Origin: Flagellimonas lutimaris
GTDB taxonomy: Bacteria > Bacteroidota > Bacteroidia > Flavobacteriales > Flavobacteriaceae
Assembly: GCF_003581615.1 (NCBI RefSeq)
Contig: NZ_QXFH01000069.1
Span: 69,501 to 133,500 of the forward strand
Direction: 5' to 3'
DNA length: 64,000 nucleotides
Position numbers and translations under genes: made by a program. Shown here in pieces: positions 24,847-35,108 of the stretch; position 1 is the first letter of the stretch; each line of letters begins with the position of its first letter. The notes beneath the pieces were generated by a model. The model made no database searches. It saw only the letters and a program-made list of their open reading frames with translations, and had not been told where the DNA came from.

Positions 24847-26568
24847 TTAGTTAGCTGGTGGAAATGTTGGACTAGCTGCATTGTTATCCCAAAACACCTG
24901 AGTAGTCAAATCCGACCTCTGTTGTAGATTAGGATTGTTCAACACCTCATTTTGTGGTAATAAAAGCGTTCTAGGAAACGGTCCTGGATCCGGTTCCCAG
25001 TTAGGGGCTACAGTTGTAGGAAATCCAGTTTTTCTATAATAGTTATAAGATTCAAAACCACCACCGTACAAAGTTGTAAAATATTGTTCGGCAAAGATAT
25101 TTTCTTTGTCATCACCAGTTGCGTCGTTGAAAGCGGTAACTATATCATCAATATAATCCGCAACTTCAGTTTCGGTTGGCTCAAAAGACAAATCTGCGGA
25201 ACCATCCAAGGCACCAAAGCTTTGAACTTTTGCAATGGACTCTTCTAAACCTGCCTGAAGGGCATCAGCTCTATCAGCATCATTTGTAGCCATTTCACCA
25301 ATCCAAAATTGTACATATGAAGATAGGATAATTGGTTCTATACCAGCACCGCCACCGCCTTGGCCAAGACCAACACCAGGTGCCAAAAGTACGCCGGTAG
25401 TTGCGTCTACGTCATCAAATTGGCTGTCATCAAAACGTCCAGCCGCTGGGTAAACACCTGGAGCAGCTTTTAAGAAACCATCTGGTGGTCCACCTTCATC
25501 ATTACCATGAGATCTACCCCAGTACCCATTGTCTACACTACAGTAAACAAATCCGTCGTAATGTGCCGGTGGAGTAAAAAAGGAACATGATATAGTTTCT
25601 TCGTTCGGTGGCACAGCTGCACCATCAACATCGATAGCCCCTGGAGTACCATTAGCTTGACGATAGAAGTAATATCTGATTCTAGGATCATCATTCTGCA
25701 GCATCAAATTCATTAGCCAGTTTGATCTATATGGTCCTACACCGGTTGGAGTATAACTTGCTTCGTAATCAGGGTGACGATCACTAGGTTGTAGTTCACT
25801 TACCCCATATTTAAATTGAAAGTCGTCTTCAGCTGAAGCAATATAATCTCCACTGGCAATTATAGCATCAAAAGCCGCTTTGTTTCCAGTGTTTTTATAG
25901 GAACGTAATTTAATAGAATTAAGGGCTTTTATCCATTTGGATGTATCTCCACCATAAAACATATCTATGGCTCCTTGAGGGCTTGGATCAGCAGCGAGTA
26001 GCGCTTCAGCCTCGTTTAAAAGTGCAAACGCTGCAGCATATACTTCTTCACCGCTATCTAAAGTTGGAGCAGGAAATTCGGTTGGATTACCAGCTTCTGT
26101 AACCGCAGCAACACCTAGCATATCCACCAATTGAAAGAGTGAATGGGCATACATTATTTTTGCTAAGGCAATATGGAAAGAATAATCCACATCACTTTCA
26201 GCATCAATAAGCTCAAGGGCTTGAAGGTTTGTCAAAATACCTACATCAACATTACCATTGCCTGGTATGGTAAAATCAGAACTGTAGGTTCTTGCCCATG
26301 GCGCATTTAAAGTGGTACCTGGAAGTCCGTTAAAATAATTTCTGGAGCCAAAGTACTCAACACGGGTCAATTGGGCGGCAACGTCACCAAAATCATCTTG
26401 GTTGGAAGCATAGGCCAATTGTACTGCATTGAGTATCAAATTGGGATCCGACTGGGTCGGAGCTAGTTCGTTTGGGCTTATTGTTAAGTCCAAATCAGTC
26501 GTTTCACAGGCCATAAAACTTATGCCCGCTAGTAAGACTAATGTAATAGGTTTAAATATATTTTTCAT
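24847..26568 (-). CDS. SusD/RagB family surface lipoprotein
   Basis: 573 residues from ATG 26568, with lipobox SFMAC. The N-terminal part after the anchor (LDLTISPNELAPTQSDPNLILN) and the TPR-like helices (ALAKIMYAHSLFQLVDMLG, ALLNEAEALLA) are typical of the SusD-like subgroup that caps SusC barrels and captures the nutrient. The C-terminus ends in TLLLPQNEVLNNPNLQQ, close to the conserved SusD end. Ligand unknown. Starts 28 bp after SusC. A start at 26589 is possible but would lengthen the signal peptide unnaturally. Confidence 0.9.
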   Translation of the reverse strand: MKNIFKPITLVLLAGISFMACETTDLDLTISPNELAPTQSDPNLILNAVQLAYASNQDDFGDVAAQLTRVEYFGSRNYFNGLPGTTLNAPWARTYSSDFTIPGNGNVDVGILTNLQALELIDAESDVDYSFHIALAKIMYAHSLFQLVDMLGVAAVTEAGNPTEFPAPTLDSGEEVYAAAFALLNEAEALLAADPSPQGAIDMFYGGDTSKWIKALNSIKLRSYKNTGNKAAFDAIIASGDYIASAEDDFQFKYGVSELQPSDRHPDYEASYTPTGVGPYRSNWLMNLMLQNDDPRIRYYFYRQANGTPGAIDVDGAAVPPNEETISCSFFTPPAHYDGFVYCSVDNGYWGRSHGNDEGGPPDGFLKAAPGVYPAAGRFDDSQFDDVDATTGVLLAPGVGLGQGGGGAGIEPIILSSYVQFWIGEMATNDADRADALQAGLEESIAKVQSFGALDGSADLSFEPTETEVADYIDDIVTAFNDATGDDKENIFAEQYFTTLYGGGFESYNYYRKTGFPTTVAPNWEPDPGPFPRTLLLPQNEVLNNPNLQQRSDLTTQVFWDNNAASPTFPPAN

Positions 26569-26595
26569 AATCTTTAGTCGTATTAACAATTTTTA

Positions 26596-29500
26596 TTAGA
26601 AGGATGCTTTAACGCTAAATCCATATCTTCTCGCACTTGGACCATTTAGGAAATCAAATCCTTGTCCATTACCTACACCAACACCTTGAACGTTAGGGTC
26701 AAAATTAGCACCATCTGGAGTATTGTAAGCATCATACCACAAGTTAAATCCTTGTACTGTAAAAGTTAATTGTCCAAATGGAGTTTTCTCCAGAAATTTA
26801 GAAGGTAGGCTATATGCCAATGAAACTTCTTGCAAACGAAGAACCGAAGCATCATAAATTCTAGTTTCGGTAGGTCCAAACAACAAGTTGGTGAAGTAAT
26901 ACGTAGAGTTATTGATCTGCGTATTGTTAGGTGATCCATCTGCTTTAACACCTGGTAATATGTATGTACCCAATCTGTCTTTCGTTTCTTCAATAAGACC
27001 TCTACCCAATAAAGTTGCAATAGTACTGGAAAGAATGTCACCACCTTTAGTGTGGTTTATCTGAAAGTTTAAACTCAGGCTTTTGTAGCGAAAAGTATTG
27101 ATGAAGTTCATGGAATAATCTGCGATGGCATCCCCAACAATGGGAGCCAATCCATTTTCATCTTGTTCCGCTACTTGGTAACTACCAGCACTGTTTACTA
27201 TGAAATCACCATTTTCATCACGTTGAATGGCTGTTCCATAGATAGAACCTAATGATTTCCCTTTTTGTGCTACGTTACCACCTCTAAACAATCCACCTCC
27301 TGCGGGGATAGAACCAGAATAGAAAATTTGATCTTGTTCTTGCTCGGTAACAATAACGTCATTGGTGAAGAAGTTAACTCTGGAATTCCAAGAAAAATTC
27401 TCACTGCTAATAATATCAATTCCCAAATCGGCTTCAATACCTTTATTTTCTATAGCTCCAATATTACTTTGAGTTAAAGTAAATCCTGTTGCAGGTGCTA
27501 AAGGCTCTTCAACAATCAAATCATTAGTTGTTTTAAGGAAATAAGTGAAGTCTAAAGACACTCTATTTTTCCAAAACTTAGATTCAAATCCGAGCTCTAA
27601 TTCTTCCAAAAGCTCTGGTTTCAAATCAGGATTTGCTTTAAAGTTTGCAACTTGGTTAGTTGTAATGGATTCTCCAGAAAGTCCATCGTTAAAAACTTGT
27701 GTGTTTTGTTCTGTAAAACCAACAGTTGGGTATGCAGAATCAGTATCAAAGTTAGCGGAAGTACCATAACTTGCCCTAATCTTTAAAAAGTTCAATGCAT
27801 TTTCTGACTTAAGTTCAGGGAATGCGTTTGTTGGTAAGAACGACAAACTTGCTCCTGGATACGTTATACTGTTGTTGGCACTTTGGAAGTTAGATACCCA
27901 GTCTTTACGTGCACTTACATTCAAGAATAAAAAATCATCGTAATCCAAGGTCGCTTGACCTAAAAGACCAACGATGTTTCTTTTTCTTGAGAATTGGAGT
28001 GGCAACTGGTTCTGGTAATTAAAATGTCTTTTGACACCGAATACAATTTGACCTGTACTTGAAACACCACTTCTATCATAAGAATCCGATCTAGCAGTTG
28101 CCCCAGCAGTAAAACTAAGTCCAAGTTTTTCAGAAATATCATAATTACCATTTATAGAAACAAAGTGGTCCCAAATGGTGTTATTATTGTCATAAGTCTG
28201 TAGGAATCCAAAAATAGCAGAGTTAAATTCAACACCACCTTTATTGGAACTGTTGTTGTTACGCTCGTTATAGAAATCCAAACCAGTTCTCCAGTTTAAA
28301 TCTAAGTTTTCTGTCAATGCATAGTTAGCAGATAAATTCCAGAAAAAACGATTGGTAAATTGATTGTAAACAACATTTTTAGCAGTCCATCTAGGGTTGA
28401 TAATACTGTTGTTCTGACGATAGTATACACTAGAACCGTCAATTGGGTTTTCAAATGGTAAGCCCATTAAGTCAACACTTAAAGGTGTAAAAAATACGTT
28501 ACCATATACAGAAAGACCATCAGTACCGTTACCTCTACTTGATGCAATTGGAGGGGTAAATACATTTGACCTAGCATAGTTCATTGTGCCACGGATGGTG
28601 AATTTGTTACTTAATTCTGTAACTCCACCTAAAGAGATGTTAACCCTGTCAAATTTGTTTCCTGGTGTAAAACCAATGTCGTTATAATAACCAACGTTTG
28701 CATTAAAAGCAGTTTTACCGTCTTCACTTGAACCGGAGATGTTCACATTTGTGTTCAACGTTCTACCAGTTCTAAAGAAATCTTCTACCGAATCGTATGG
28801 TTTCCAATCATAACGAGCACCTTGAAATTCTGGGAATGCCTGTGGAATACCTGTCGCAGAAGAAGCCGTTGAGTAAGGGTGTGCTAAAGTGCCATTATCA
28901 TCAATTGCCGATTGTGCACCCCAACCTGCAGTACCACCTCTATCAAAGCTTGGCCCCCAGTTACTAAAGAACCAACCAAAAGATTGGTCAAAACCGTTAC
29001 CGTATTGTTGTTGGTAATTTGGCATAGAAGCAATATCGTTCGCAAAGAAAGATTGTGAAACGGTAATTTCAGTCTTTTTAGGTCCAGTACTTGAAGAACC
29101 AGATTTGGTGGTAATTAAAATCACACCATTTCTTCCTTGCGTACCATATAAGGTTGCAGCAGAAAGACCTTTCAATACTTCAATATTTGCAATGTTGTTA
29201 GGGTCAAGGTCCAAGAATCTTGAACTACCAGTATTACCAGCTATAAAGTCTCCTTGCTGGTTAGTGTCGTTACTAAAAGGAACACCATCAACAATAAATA
29301 AAGCCTGGTTATTACCACTAAATGAGTTCAAGCCTCGAATTACTACGTTGGTGGCTGATCCAGAGGCGCCCCCTGCAGAAGTAATGTTTACACCGGCTGC
29401 TTTACCCGAAAGCACCCTGGCGACATCACCTTCCGCTCTATCTTCCAAAGCCTCAGAGCCAACAGAGGTTACGGCGTAACCTAATGCTTTTTTCTCCCTC

Positions 29501-29838
29501 TTAATACCTTGAGCGGTTACAACCACTTCCTCAAGAGCTTGAGCATCTTCTGTCATCTGAACATTGATTACGCTGCCAGCGCCAACTACTCTTGTGGCCG
29601 GTTTTTGGCCGATGTAGGTGAAAAGCAATGTTTGCCCTTCACTTGCGCTGATGGCGTAATTTCCATCAAAATCTGTTTGGGTACCCGATGTGGTCCCTTC
29701 AACGACAATGTTGACCCCAGGTAACGGCAGCCCATCGGCGTCCGAAACAGTACCTGTAATCGTCTTGTCTTGTGCATAGGATATATGCACAACAAACGCC
29801 AATAATAGCGTTAACAATCCATTAAGTTTTGTTCTCAT
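26596..29838 (-). CDS. SusC/RagA family TonB-linked outer-membrane transporter
   Basis: 1080 residues. Signal peptide to about residue 22 (ISYAQ), then a carboxypeptidase-regulatory-like domain (TITGTVSDADGLPLPGVNIVVEGT, about 26-100), a TonB-box-like region with EEVVVTAQG, the plug domain (GKAAGVNITSAGGASGSATNVVIRG and the SusC signature FIVDGVPF), and a 22-strand barrel ending in Phe (FSVKASF). It imports a ligand captured by SusD, energised by TonB-ExbBD. No glycoside hydrolase, peptidase or sensor gene accompanies it, so the substrate cannot be inferred. First gene of the operon. Confidence 0.95.
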   Translation of the reverse strand: MRTKLNGLLTLLLAFVVHISYAQDKTITGTVSDADGLPLPGVNIVVEGTTSGTQTDFDGNYAISASEGQTLLFTYIGQKPATRVVGAGSVINVQMTEDAQALEEVVVTAQGIKREKKALGYAVTSVGSEALEDRAEGDVARVLSGKAAGVNITSAGGASGSATNVVIRGLNSFSGNNQALFIVDGVPFSNDTNQQGDFIAGNTGSSRFLDLDPNNIANIEVLKGLSAATLYGTQGRNGVILITTKSGSSSTGPKKTEITVSQSFFANDIASMPNYQQQYGNGFDQSFGWFFSNWGPSFDRGGTAGWGAQSAIDDNGTLAHPYSTASSATGIPQAFPEFQGARYDWKPYDSVEDFFRTGRTLNTNVNISGSSEDGKTAFNANVGYYNDIGFTPGNKFDRVNISLGGVTELSNKFTIRGTMNYARSNVFTPPIASSRGNGTDGLSVYGNVFFTPLSVDLMGLPFENPIDGSSVYYRQNNSIINPRWTAKNVVYNQFTNRFFWNLSANYALTENLDLNWRTGLDFYNERNNNSSNKGGVEFNSAIFGFLQTYDNNNTIWDHFVSINGNYDISEKLGLSFTAGATARSDSYDRSGVSSTGQIVFGVKRHFNYQNQLPLQFSRKRNIVGLLGQATLDYDDFLFLNVSARKDWVSNFQSANNSITYPGASLSFLPTNAFPELKSENALNFLKIRASYGTSANFDTDSAYPTVGFTEQNTQVFNDGLSGESITTNQVANFKANPDLKPELLEELELGFESKFWKNRVSLDFTYFLKTTNDLIVEEPLAPATGFTLTQSNIGAIENKGIEADLGIDIISSENFSWNSRVNFFTNDVIVTEQEQDQIFYSGSIPAGGGLFRGGNVAQKGKSLGSIYGTAIQRDENGDFIVNSAGSYQVAEQDENGLAPIVGDAIADYSMNFINTFRYKSLSLNFQINHTKGGDILSSTIATLLGRGLIEETKDRLGTYILPGVKADGSPNNTQINNSTYYFTNLLFGPTETRIYDASVLRLQEVSLAYSLPSKFLEKTPFGQLTFTVQGFNLWYDAYNTPDGANFDPNVQGVGVGNGQGFDFLNGPSARRYGFSVKASF

Positions 29839-30366
29839 TGTTAAATTATTTGAATTAGCTAATCGCTAAAATCATAATTTCATGTTAATAATCCAAACTA
29901 ATTTTATAAAATCTTTAAGAATTACCTTTTAAATGAAATAACCGCAAAATCATTAAAACTGATTATGAAGTACGTAATTTGAAGGGGGTAGAATTGTTCT
30001 TTATGTAAATAGTTTTTCTTAATGCCCTGTTGGCGGTGGGGGAGGCTGTTTTTTAATCTCATTTTCTATTTCCGCTAGCTATTTTTTCTGTCTCATATAT
30101 TATGATAAAGAGATGTTAAAGAGGTGTAAATTTTTTTCCTAGAAAATTTATACCTTAATATATATATCAGATTTTAATTGTTTTTTTGCCCTGTTTCTTT
30201 AAATAGTTGAATTGTTTTGTCGGGTGTAATGGTGGTTTTTTGTTGGGCATTCAAACTTTTTTTGGTCTAGCTCTAAATTTAATCGTCTTGGATTTGAATT
30301 ATTGGGAATTATCACTACATTTGCAGCCCTCAAAATGAGGGTTATTTAGTTTTTAAAAGAAATTTA
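29839..30366. other. 528-bp divergent spacer between SusC and rpsL
   Basis: AT-rich and mostly without coding signal. It must hold the SusC promoter on the minus strand, for which only a weak -7 candidate (TTAGTTTG, minus strand, near 29895) was found. It also holds the rpsL promoter at 30293-30323 and a GC-richer island at 30019-30060 that reads, on the minus strand, as a proline-rich peptide end (see findings). Confidence 0.7.
30293..30323 (+). promoter_or_regulatory. promoter of the ribosomal superoperon (rpsL)
   Basis: TTTG at 30293-30296, 19-bp spacer, TACATTTG at 30316-30323: a full -33/-7 match. Transcription should begin near 30327-30330, 37-40 nt before the rpsL ATG. A small hairpin (CCCTC/GAGGG, 30327-30341) would form the very 5' end of the message. 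Confidence 0.8.
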
Positions 30367-30741
30367 ATGCCAACAATTTCACAATTAGTACGAAAAGGAA
30401 GGGCCACGATTACCAAGAAGAGTAAATCGGCTGCTTTGGATTCGTGTCCTCAAAGAAGAGGGGTTTGTACGCGTGTTTACACTACAACGCCAAAGAAACC
30501 AAACTCTGCAATGCGTAAAGTTGCAAGGGTAAGGTTGACCAATGGTAAAGAGGTGAACGCATATATCCCCGGTGAAGGTCACAATCTCCAGGAGCACTCG
30601 ATAGTATTGGTAAGAGGCGGAAGAGTAAAGGATTTGCCTGGTGTGCGATATCACATCGTTCGTGGCGCATTGGATACCGCAGGTGTTGCGGGAAGAACGC
30701 AACGACGATCTAAGTATGGTGCAAAGCGTCCTAAAAATTAA
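30367..30741 (+). CDS. rpsL: 30S ribosomal protein S12
   Basis: 124 residues, standard length. S12 lies at the decoding centre and controls accuracy. The loop [12 protein letters not shown] and the second loop [13 protein letters not shown], where streptomycin-resistance substitutions occur in other bacteria, both carry the ordinary residues. First gene of the superoperon; rpsG follows after 19 bp. Confidence 0.98.
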   Translation: MPTISQLVRKGRATITKKSKSAALDSCPQRRGVCTRVYTTTPKKPNSAMRKVARVRLTNGKEVNAYIPGEGHNLQEHSIVLVRGGRVKDLPGVRYHIVRGALDTAGVAGRTQRRSKYGAKRPKN

Positions 30742-30760
30742 TCATTTTTAAGAAGAAGCG

Positions 30761-31237
30761 ATGAGAAAAAAGCAGGCAAAAAAGAGACCTTTATTACCGG
30801 ATCCAAAATTTAACGATCAACTAGTTACACGTTTCGTGAACATGATGATGTGGGACGGTAAGAAGTCAGTTGCATTTAAGATTTTTTACGATGCAATTGA
30901 AATCGTTGATGAAAAGAACACTGACGAAGAAAAAACAGGATTAGAATTGTGGAAAGATGCTCTTTCCAATGTTATGCCGCATGTAGAGGTTCGTAGTAGA
31001 AGAGTTGGTGGTGCAACATTTCAGATTCCAATGCAGATTCGTCCAGATAGAAAAATTTCCACTGCCATGAAATGGTTGATCAGCTTTTCAAGAAAGCGTA
31101 ACGAGAAATCCATGGCGCAGAAATTGGCAGCTGAGATTTTAGCAGCGGCTAAGGAAGAAGGTGCGGCAGTGAAGAAAAGAGTAGATACACACAAAATGGC
31201 CGAGGCCAATAAAGCATTCTCACACTTTAGATTCTAA
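30761..31237 (+). CDS. rpsG: 30S ribosomal protein S7
   Basis: 158 residues. S7 nucleates assembly of the 30S head and contacts E-site tRNA. Family blocks are clear: [20 protein letters not shown] at the start and [18 protein letters not shown] in the middle. Second gene of the str-type segment, 8 bp before fusA. Confidence 0.98.
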   Translation: MRKKQAKKRPLLPDPKFNDQLVTRFVNMMMWDGKKSVAFKIFYDAIEIVDEKNTDEEKTGLELWKDALSNVMPHVEVRSRRVGGATFQIPMQIRPDRKISTAMKWLISFSRKRNEKSMAQKLAAEILAAAKEEGAAVKKRVDTHKMAEANKAFSHFRF

Positions 31238-31245
31238 TCAATACA

Positions 31246-33372
31246 ATGGGAAGAGATTTAAAATATACAAGGAATATAGGTATTGCGGCTCATATTGATG
31301 CTGGAAAGACAACTACTACAGAACGTATTCTTTTCTATACAGGTGTGAGTCATAAAATTGGTGAAGTGCACGATGGTGCTGCTACTATGGACTGGATGGA
31401 GCAAGAGCAAGAGCGTGGTATTACCATTACCTCTGCTGCTACTACATGTACATGGAAGTTTCCCATGGAAAATGCGCAAACCTTGCCTGATACAAAAGAT
31501 TACCACTTTAATATTATTGACACTCCCGGACACGTTGACTTTACGGTTGAGGTAAACCGTTCCCTACGTGTGTTGGATGGATTGGTGTTCTTGTTCAGTG
31601 CCGTAGATGGTGTTGAGCCACAATCCGAAACCAACTGGAGATTGGCCGATAACTATAAGGTGCCTAGAATTGGATTCGTTAACAAAATGGACCGTCAAGG
31701 TTCTAACTTCTTGAACGTGTGTAAGCAGGTTCGGGAAATGTTAGGTTCCAATGCGGTGCCAATTGTATTGCCAATTGGTGATGAAGCTGATTTTAGAGGT
31801 ATTGTTGACTTGGCCAAGAACAGAGCTGTTGTATGGCACGAGGATAACTTCGGTTCAACATTTGATGTTGTTGATATTCCTGAAGAAATGAAGGCTGAAG
31901 TTAAGGAGTATAGAGCTGCCTTGATTGAAGCTGTAGCAGAATATGATGAAGAGTTGATGGAGAAATTCTTCGAAGATGAAGATTCCATTACTGAAGATGA
32001 GGTTCACGCTGCTTTACGTGCTGCTGTTATGGATAGGGCTATTATCCCAATGATTTGTGGCTCTTCCTTTAAAAACAAAGGAGTTCAGTTCTTGTTGGAT
32101 GCCGTTTGCCGCTACTTGCCATCACCTTTGGATAAAGATGATATCGTAGGTACGCACCCTGATACAGGAGAGGCTATCACAAGAAAACCAGACCCAAAAG
32201 AGCCATTTGCAGCTCTTGCATTTAAGATTGCAACAGACCCTTTCGTAGGTCGTTTGGCATTCTTTAGAGCATATTCTGGTCGTTTGGATGCAGGTTCATA
32301 CATTTTGAATAATCGTTCAGGTAAAAAAGAACGTATTTCACGTATCTACCAAATGCATTCCAACAAACAAAATTCCATTGATTATATCGAAGCTGGAGAT
32401 ATTGGTGCAGCTGTAGGATTTAAAGATATCAAGACAGGGGATACAATGTCCGATGAAAAAGCTCCGATTGTATTGGAGAGTATGGACTTCCCTGATCCCG
32501 TTATCGGTATCGCAGTTGAGCCTAAAACCAAAGCTGATGTTGATAAATTAGGTATGGCTTTGGCTAAATTGGCCGAAGAAGATCCAACTTTCCAGGTAAA
32601 AACAGATGAAGCCTCTGGCCAAACAATTATTTCTGGTATGGGTGAGCTTCACTTGGATATTATCTGTGATCGTCTTAAACGTGAGTTTAAGGTGGATGTT
32701 AACCAAGGTCAACCTCAGGTAGAGTACAAGGAGGCTATTACCGGAATAGCTGATCACAGAGAAACATATAAGAAACAGACTGGTGGTCGTGGTAAATTTG
32801 CGGATATCGTATTTACCATGGAGCCTGCGGAAGAAGGTACATCAGGACTTGAGTTTGTCAACGTGATTAAAGGTGGTAATATTCCAAAAGAATTTGTCCC
32901 ATCCGTTGAAAAAGGATTCAAAGAAGCTATGAAGAATGGTCCTTTGGCCGGTTTCGAAATGGATTCTATGAAAATTACCCTTAAAGATGGTTCTTTCCAC
33001 CCTGTGGATTCCGACCAACTTTCATTCGAACTTGCTGCAAAACTTGGATACAAGGTTGCTGCTAAGAAAGCGAAAGCGGTAATTATGGAACCAATCATGA
33101 AGTTGGAGGTGCTTACTCCAGAAGAAAACATGGGAGATATTGTTGGTGACTTGAACCGAAGAAGAGGTCAGGTTAGCAATATGTCAGATAGAGCAGGTGC
33201 GAAGGTTGTTAAGGCTGAAGTGCCGTTATCGGAGATGTTTGGTTATGTTACTTCCTTGAGGACTTTGTCTTCAGGTAGGGCAACATCCACAATGGAATTT
33301 TCACACTATGCAGATACTCCTTCCGCTATTGCCGAGGAAGTTATTAAAGCAGCTAAAGGAGTAACCGCTTAA
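31246..33372 (+). CDS. fusA: elongation factor G
   Basis: 708 residues, the usual EF-G length. GTP-binding motifs are [19 protein letters not shown] (G1), DTPGHVDFT (G3) and NKMDR (G4). Domain IV has the tip segment GGRGKFADI. It catalyses ribosome translocation. In many bacteria tuf follows fusA; here rpsJ follows directly after 12 bp, so EF-Tu is encoded elsewhere. Confidence 0.98.
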   Translation: MGRDLKYTRNIGIAAHIDAGKTTTTERILFYTGVSHKIGEVHDGAATMDWMEQEQERGITITSAATTCTWKFPMENAQTLPDTKDYHFNIIDTPGHVDFTVEVNRSLRVLDGLVFLFSAVDGVEPQSETNWRLADNYKVPRIGFVNKMDRQGSNFLNVCKQVREMLGSNAVPIVLPIGDEADFRGIVDLAKNRAVVWHEDNFGSTFDVVDIPEEMKAEVKEYRAALIEAVAEYDEELMEKFFEDEDSITEDEVHAALRAAVMDRAIIPMICGSSFKNKGVQFLLDAVCRYLPSPLDKDDIVGTHPDTGEAITRKPDPKEPFAALAFKIATDPFVGRLAFFRAYSGRLDAGSYILNNRSGKKERISRIYQMHSNKQNSIDYIEAGDIGAAVGFKDIKTGDTMSDEKAPIVLESMDFPDPVIGIAVEPKTKADVDKLGMALAKLAEEDPTFQVKTDEASGQTIISGMGELHLDIICDRLKREFKVDVNQGQPQVEYKEAITGIADHRETYKKQTGGRGKFADIVFTMEPAEEGTSGLEFVNVIKGGNIPKEFVPSVEKGFKEAMKNGPLAGFEMDSMKITLKDGSFHPVDSDQLSFELAAKLGYKVAAKKAKAVIMEPIMKLEVLTPEENMGDIVGDLNRRRGQVSNMSDRAGAKVVKAEVPLSEMFGYVTSLRTLSSGRATSTMEFSHYADTPSAIAEEVIKAAKGVTA

Positions 33373-33384
33373 TTTTTCAGCAAG

Positions 33385-33690
33385 ATGAGTCAAAAAATTA
33401 GAATAAAATTGAAATCTTACGATCACAATTTGGTGGACAAATCTGCTGAGAAGATCGTGAAGACAGTAAAAACAACAGGTGCTGTGGTAACTGGACCAAT
33501 TCCTTTGCCAACACGTAAAAAGATATTTACGGTTTTGCGTTCACCTCACGTGAACAAAAAATCTAGAGAGCAGTTCCAATTGAGCTCTTACAAGAGATTA
33601 TTGGATATATACAGCTCTTCATCAAAAACCATCGATGCCCTTATGAAGCTGGAGCTTCCAAGTGGTGTTGAGGTTGAGATCAAAGTCTGA
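33385..33690 (+). CDS. rpsJ: 30S ribosomal protein S10
   Basis: 101 residues. S10 sits in the 30S head and as NusE in antitermination complexes. Recognised by [14 protein letters not shown] and the loop [29 protein letters not shown] region. It is the last gene before an unusual 164-bp spacer with terminator-like hairpins, so it is tied to the str segment here rather than to rplC. Confidence 0.98.
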   Translation: MSQKIRIKLKSYDHNLVDKSAEKIVKTVKTTGAVVTGPIPLPTRKKIFTVLRSPHVNKKSREQFQLSSYKRLLDIYSSSSKTIDALMKLELPSGVEVEIKV

Positions 33691-33722
33691 TAATGTTTCT
33701 GCCCTAGGCGGGAGCAACATGT

Positions 33723-33740
33723 CCCGAACGATGGTTCGGG
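33723..33740. repeat. hairpin in the rpsJ-rplC spacer
   Basis: CCCGAAC and GTTCGGG with loop GATG. No U-tract, so an RNA structure rather than a terminator. First of three hairpins in this spacer (the third is GCCAA-GAAA-TTGGC at 33802-33815). Confidence 0.5.
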
Positions 33741-33762
33741 AAAAACGGAGAAAGAAAAAATC

Positions 33763-33801
33763 TGGGTCAGAACAGAATGTTTTTCTTGACCCAATTTTTT
33801 T
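33763..33801 (+). terminator. intrinsic terminator or attenuator between rpsJ and rplC
   Basis: TGGGTCA (33763-33769) pairs with TGACCCA (33787-33793), with a few extra pairs inside, and is followed by seven T (33795-33801). It lies 54 bp before rplC on the operon strand. It could end the str transcript or attenuate entry into the S10-spc genes. Confidence 0.65.
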
Positions 33802-33854
33802 GCCAAGAAATTGGCTTGAGTTATAAAAAGTAAATAATTGTTAATTAATTAAAT

Positions 33855-34472
33855 ATGTCTGGGTTAATAGGTAAGAAAATCGGTATGACCAGCATTTTCG
33901 ACGAGAATGGAAAGAACGTTCCATGTACCGTATTGGAAGCTGGGCCATGCGTGGTTACCCAAGTCAGAACCGAAGAGGTGGACGGGTACAGTGCCCTTCA
34001 ACTAGGTTTCGATGACAAGGCAGAAAAACGTGCTAATAAGGCCGAAACAGGTCACTATAAAAAAGCAGGTGCTTCTCCCAAAAAGAAAGTCATTGAGTTC
34101 CAAGGGTTTGAAGGAGAATACAAATTGGGAGATACCGTAGGTGTCGATCTATTTGTAGAAGGAGAATTTGTTGATGTTATTGGTACATCAAAAGGAAAAG
34201 GATTCCAAGGTGTTGTAAAACGTCATGGTTTCGCTGGGGTTGGTCAAGCGACTCACGGTCAGCACAACAGATTGAGAGCCCCTGGTTCCATTGGTGCAGC
34301 ATCTTACCCTTCCAAAGTTGTGAAAGGTATGCGCATGGCCGGTAGAATGGGTGGTGATAGAGTGACAGTTCAAAACTTGAGAGTATTGAAAGTGGTTCCT
34401 GAGAAAAATCTTTTGGTAGTTAAAGGATGTGTTCCAGGTCATAAGAATGCTTACGTAACAATTGAGAAGTAA
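33855..34472 (+). CDS. rplC: 50S ribosomal protein L3
   Basis: 205 residues. L3 starts 50S assembly and reaches the peptidyl-transferase centre. The N-terminus [20 protein letters not shown] and the extension around [23 protein letters not shown] are typical. Its stop overlaps the rplD start by one base (TAATG). Confidence 0.98.
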   Translation: MSGLIGKKIGMTSIFDENGKNVPCTVLEAGPCVVTQVRTEEVDGYSALQLGFDDKAEKRANKAETGHYKKAGASPKKKVIEFQGFEGEYKLGDTVGVDLFVEGEFVDVIGTSKGKGFQGVVKRHGFAGVGQATHGQHNRLRAPGSIGAASYPSKVVKGMRMAGRMGGDRVTVQNLRVLKVVPEKNLLVVKGCVPGHKNAYVTIEK

Positions 34473-35101
34473 TGAAGGTTGCAGTTTTAGATATCAAAGG
34501 AAAAGAAACAGGTAGAAAGGTAGACCTTTCTGACGATGTTTTCGCCATAGAGCCTAACGAGCACGCTATTTATTTGGATGTAAAGCAGTACTTGGCCCAT
34601 CAGAGACAAGGAACGCACAAAGCCAAAGAAAGAGCAGAGATCGCTGGTAGTACCAGAAAGATCAAAAAGCAAAAAGGTACTGGTACTGCGAGAGCAGGTA
34701 GTATCAAATCACCTGTATTTAGAGGTGGTGGTAGAATTTTTGGTCCAAGACCAAAAGACTACACCCAAAAGTTGAACAAGAATATGAAGCGATTGGCTAG
34801 AAGATCTGCCTTGAGCTTAAAGTCTAAGGAAAAATCCTTAGTGGTTGTGGAAGACTTCAGTTTTGAGGCTCCAAAGACCAAGGATTTCGTTAATTTCTTG
34901 TCTTCCTTGGGGATAGAAAATAAAAAGTCCCTTATTGTGTTGGGCGATTCAAATAATAACGTATATTTGTCGTCGCGTAATTTGGAACGCTCCGAAGTTG
35001 TAATGGGCTCAGAATTAAATACTTACAAAATTGTTAACGCAACGAGTTTAGTATTGACCGAAAGCGCTTTGGAAGGAATTGAATCGAACCTAAAGAAATA
35101 A
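34472..35101 (+). CDS. rplD: 50S ribosomal protein L4
   Basis: 209 residues. The long loop that lines the exit tunnel is seen as KQKGTGTARAGSIKSPVFRGGGRIFGP. In E. coli L4 also represses the S10 operon through an mRNA leader upstream of rpsJ; no such leader is visible there, but hairpins lie before rplC. Translationally coupled to rplC. Confidence 0.98.
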   Translation: MKVAVLDIKGKETGRKVDLSDDVFAIEPNEHAIYLDVKQYLAHQRQGTHKAKERAEIAGSTRKIKKQKGTGTARAGSIKSPVFRGGGRIFGPRPKDYTQKLNKNMKRLARRSALSLKSKEKSLVVVEDFSFEAPKTKDFVNFLSSLGIENKKSLIVLGDSNNNVYLSSRNLERSEVVMGSELNTYKIVNATSLVLTESALEGIESNLKK

Positions 35102-35108
35102 AAGTATC

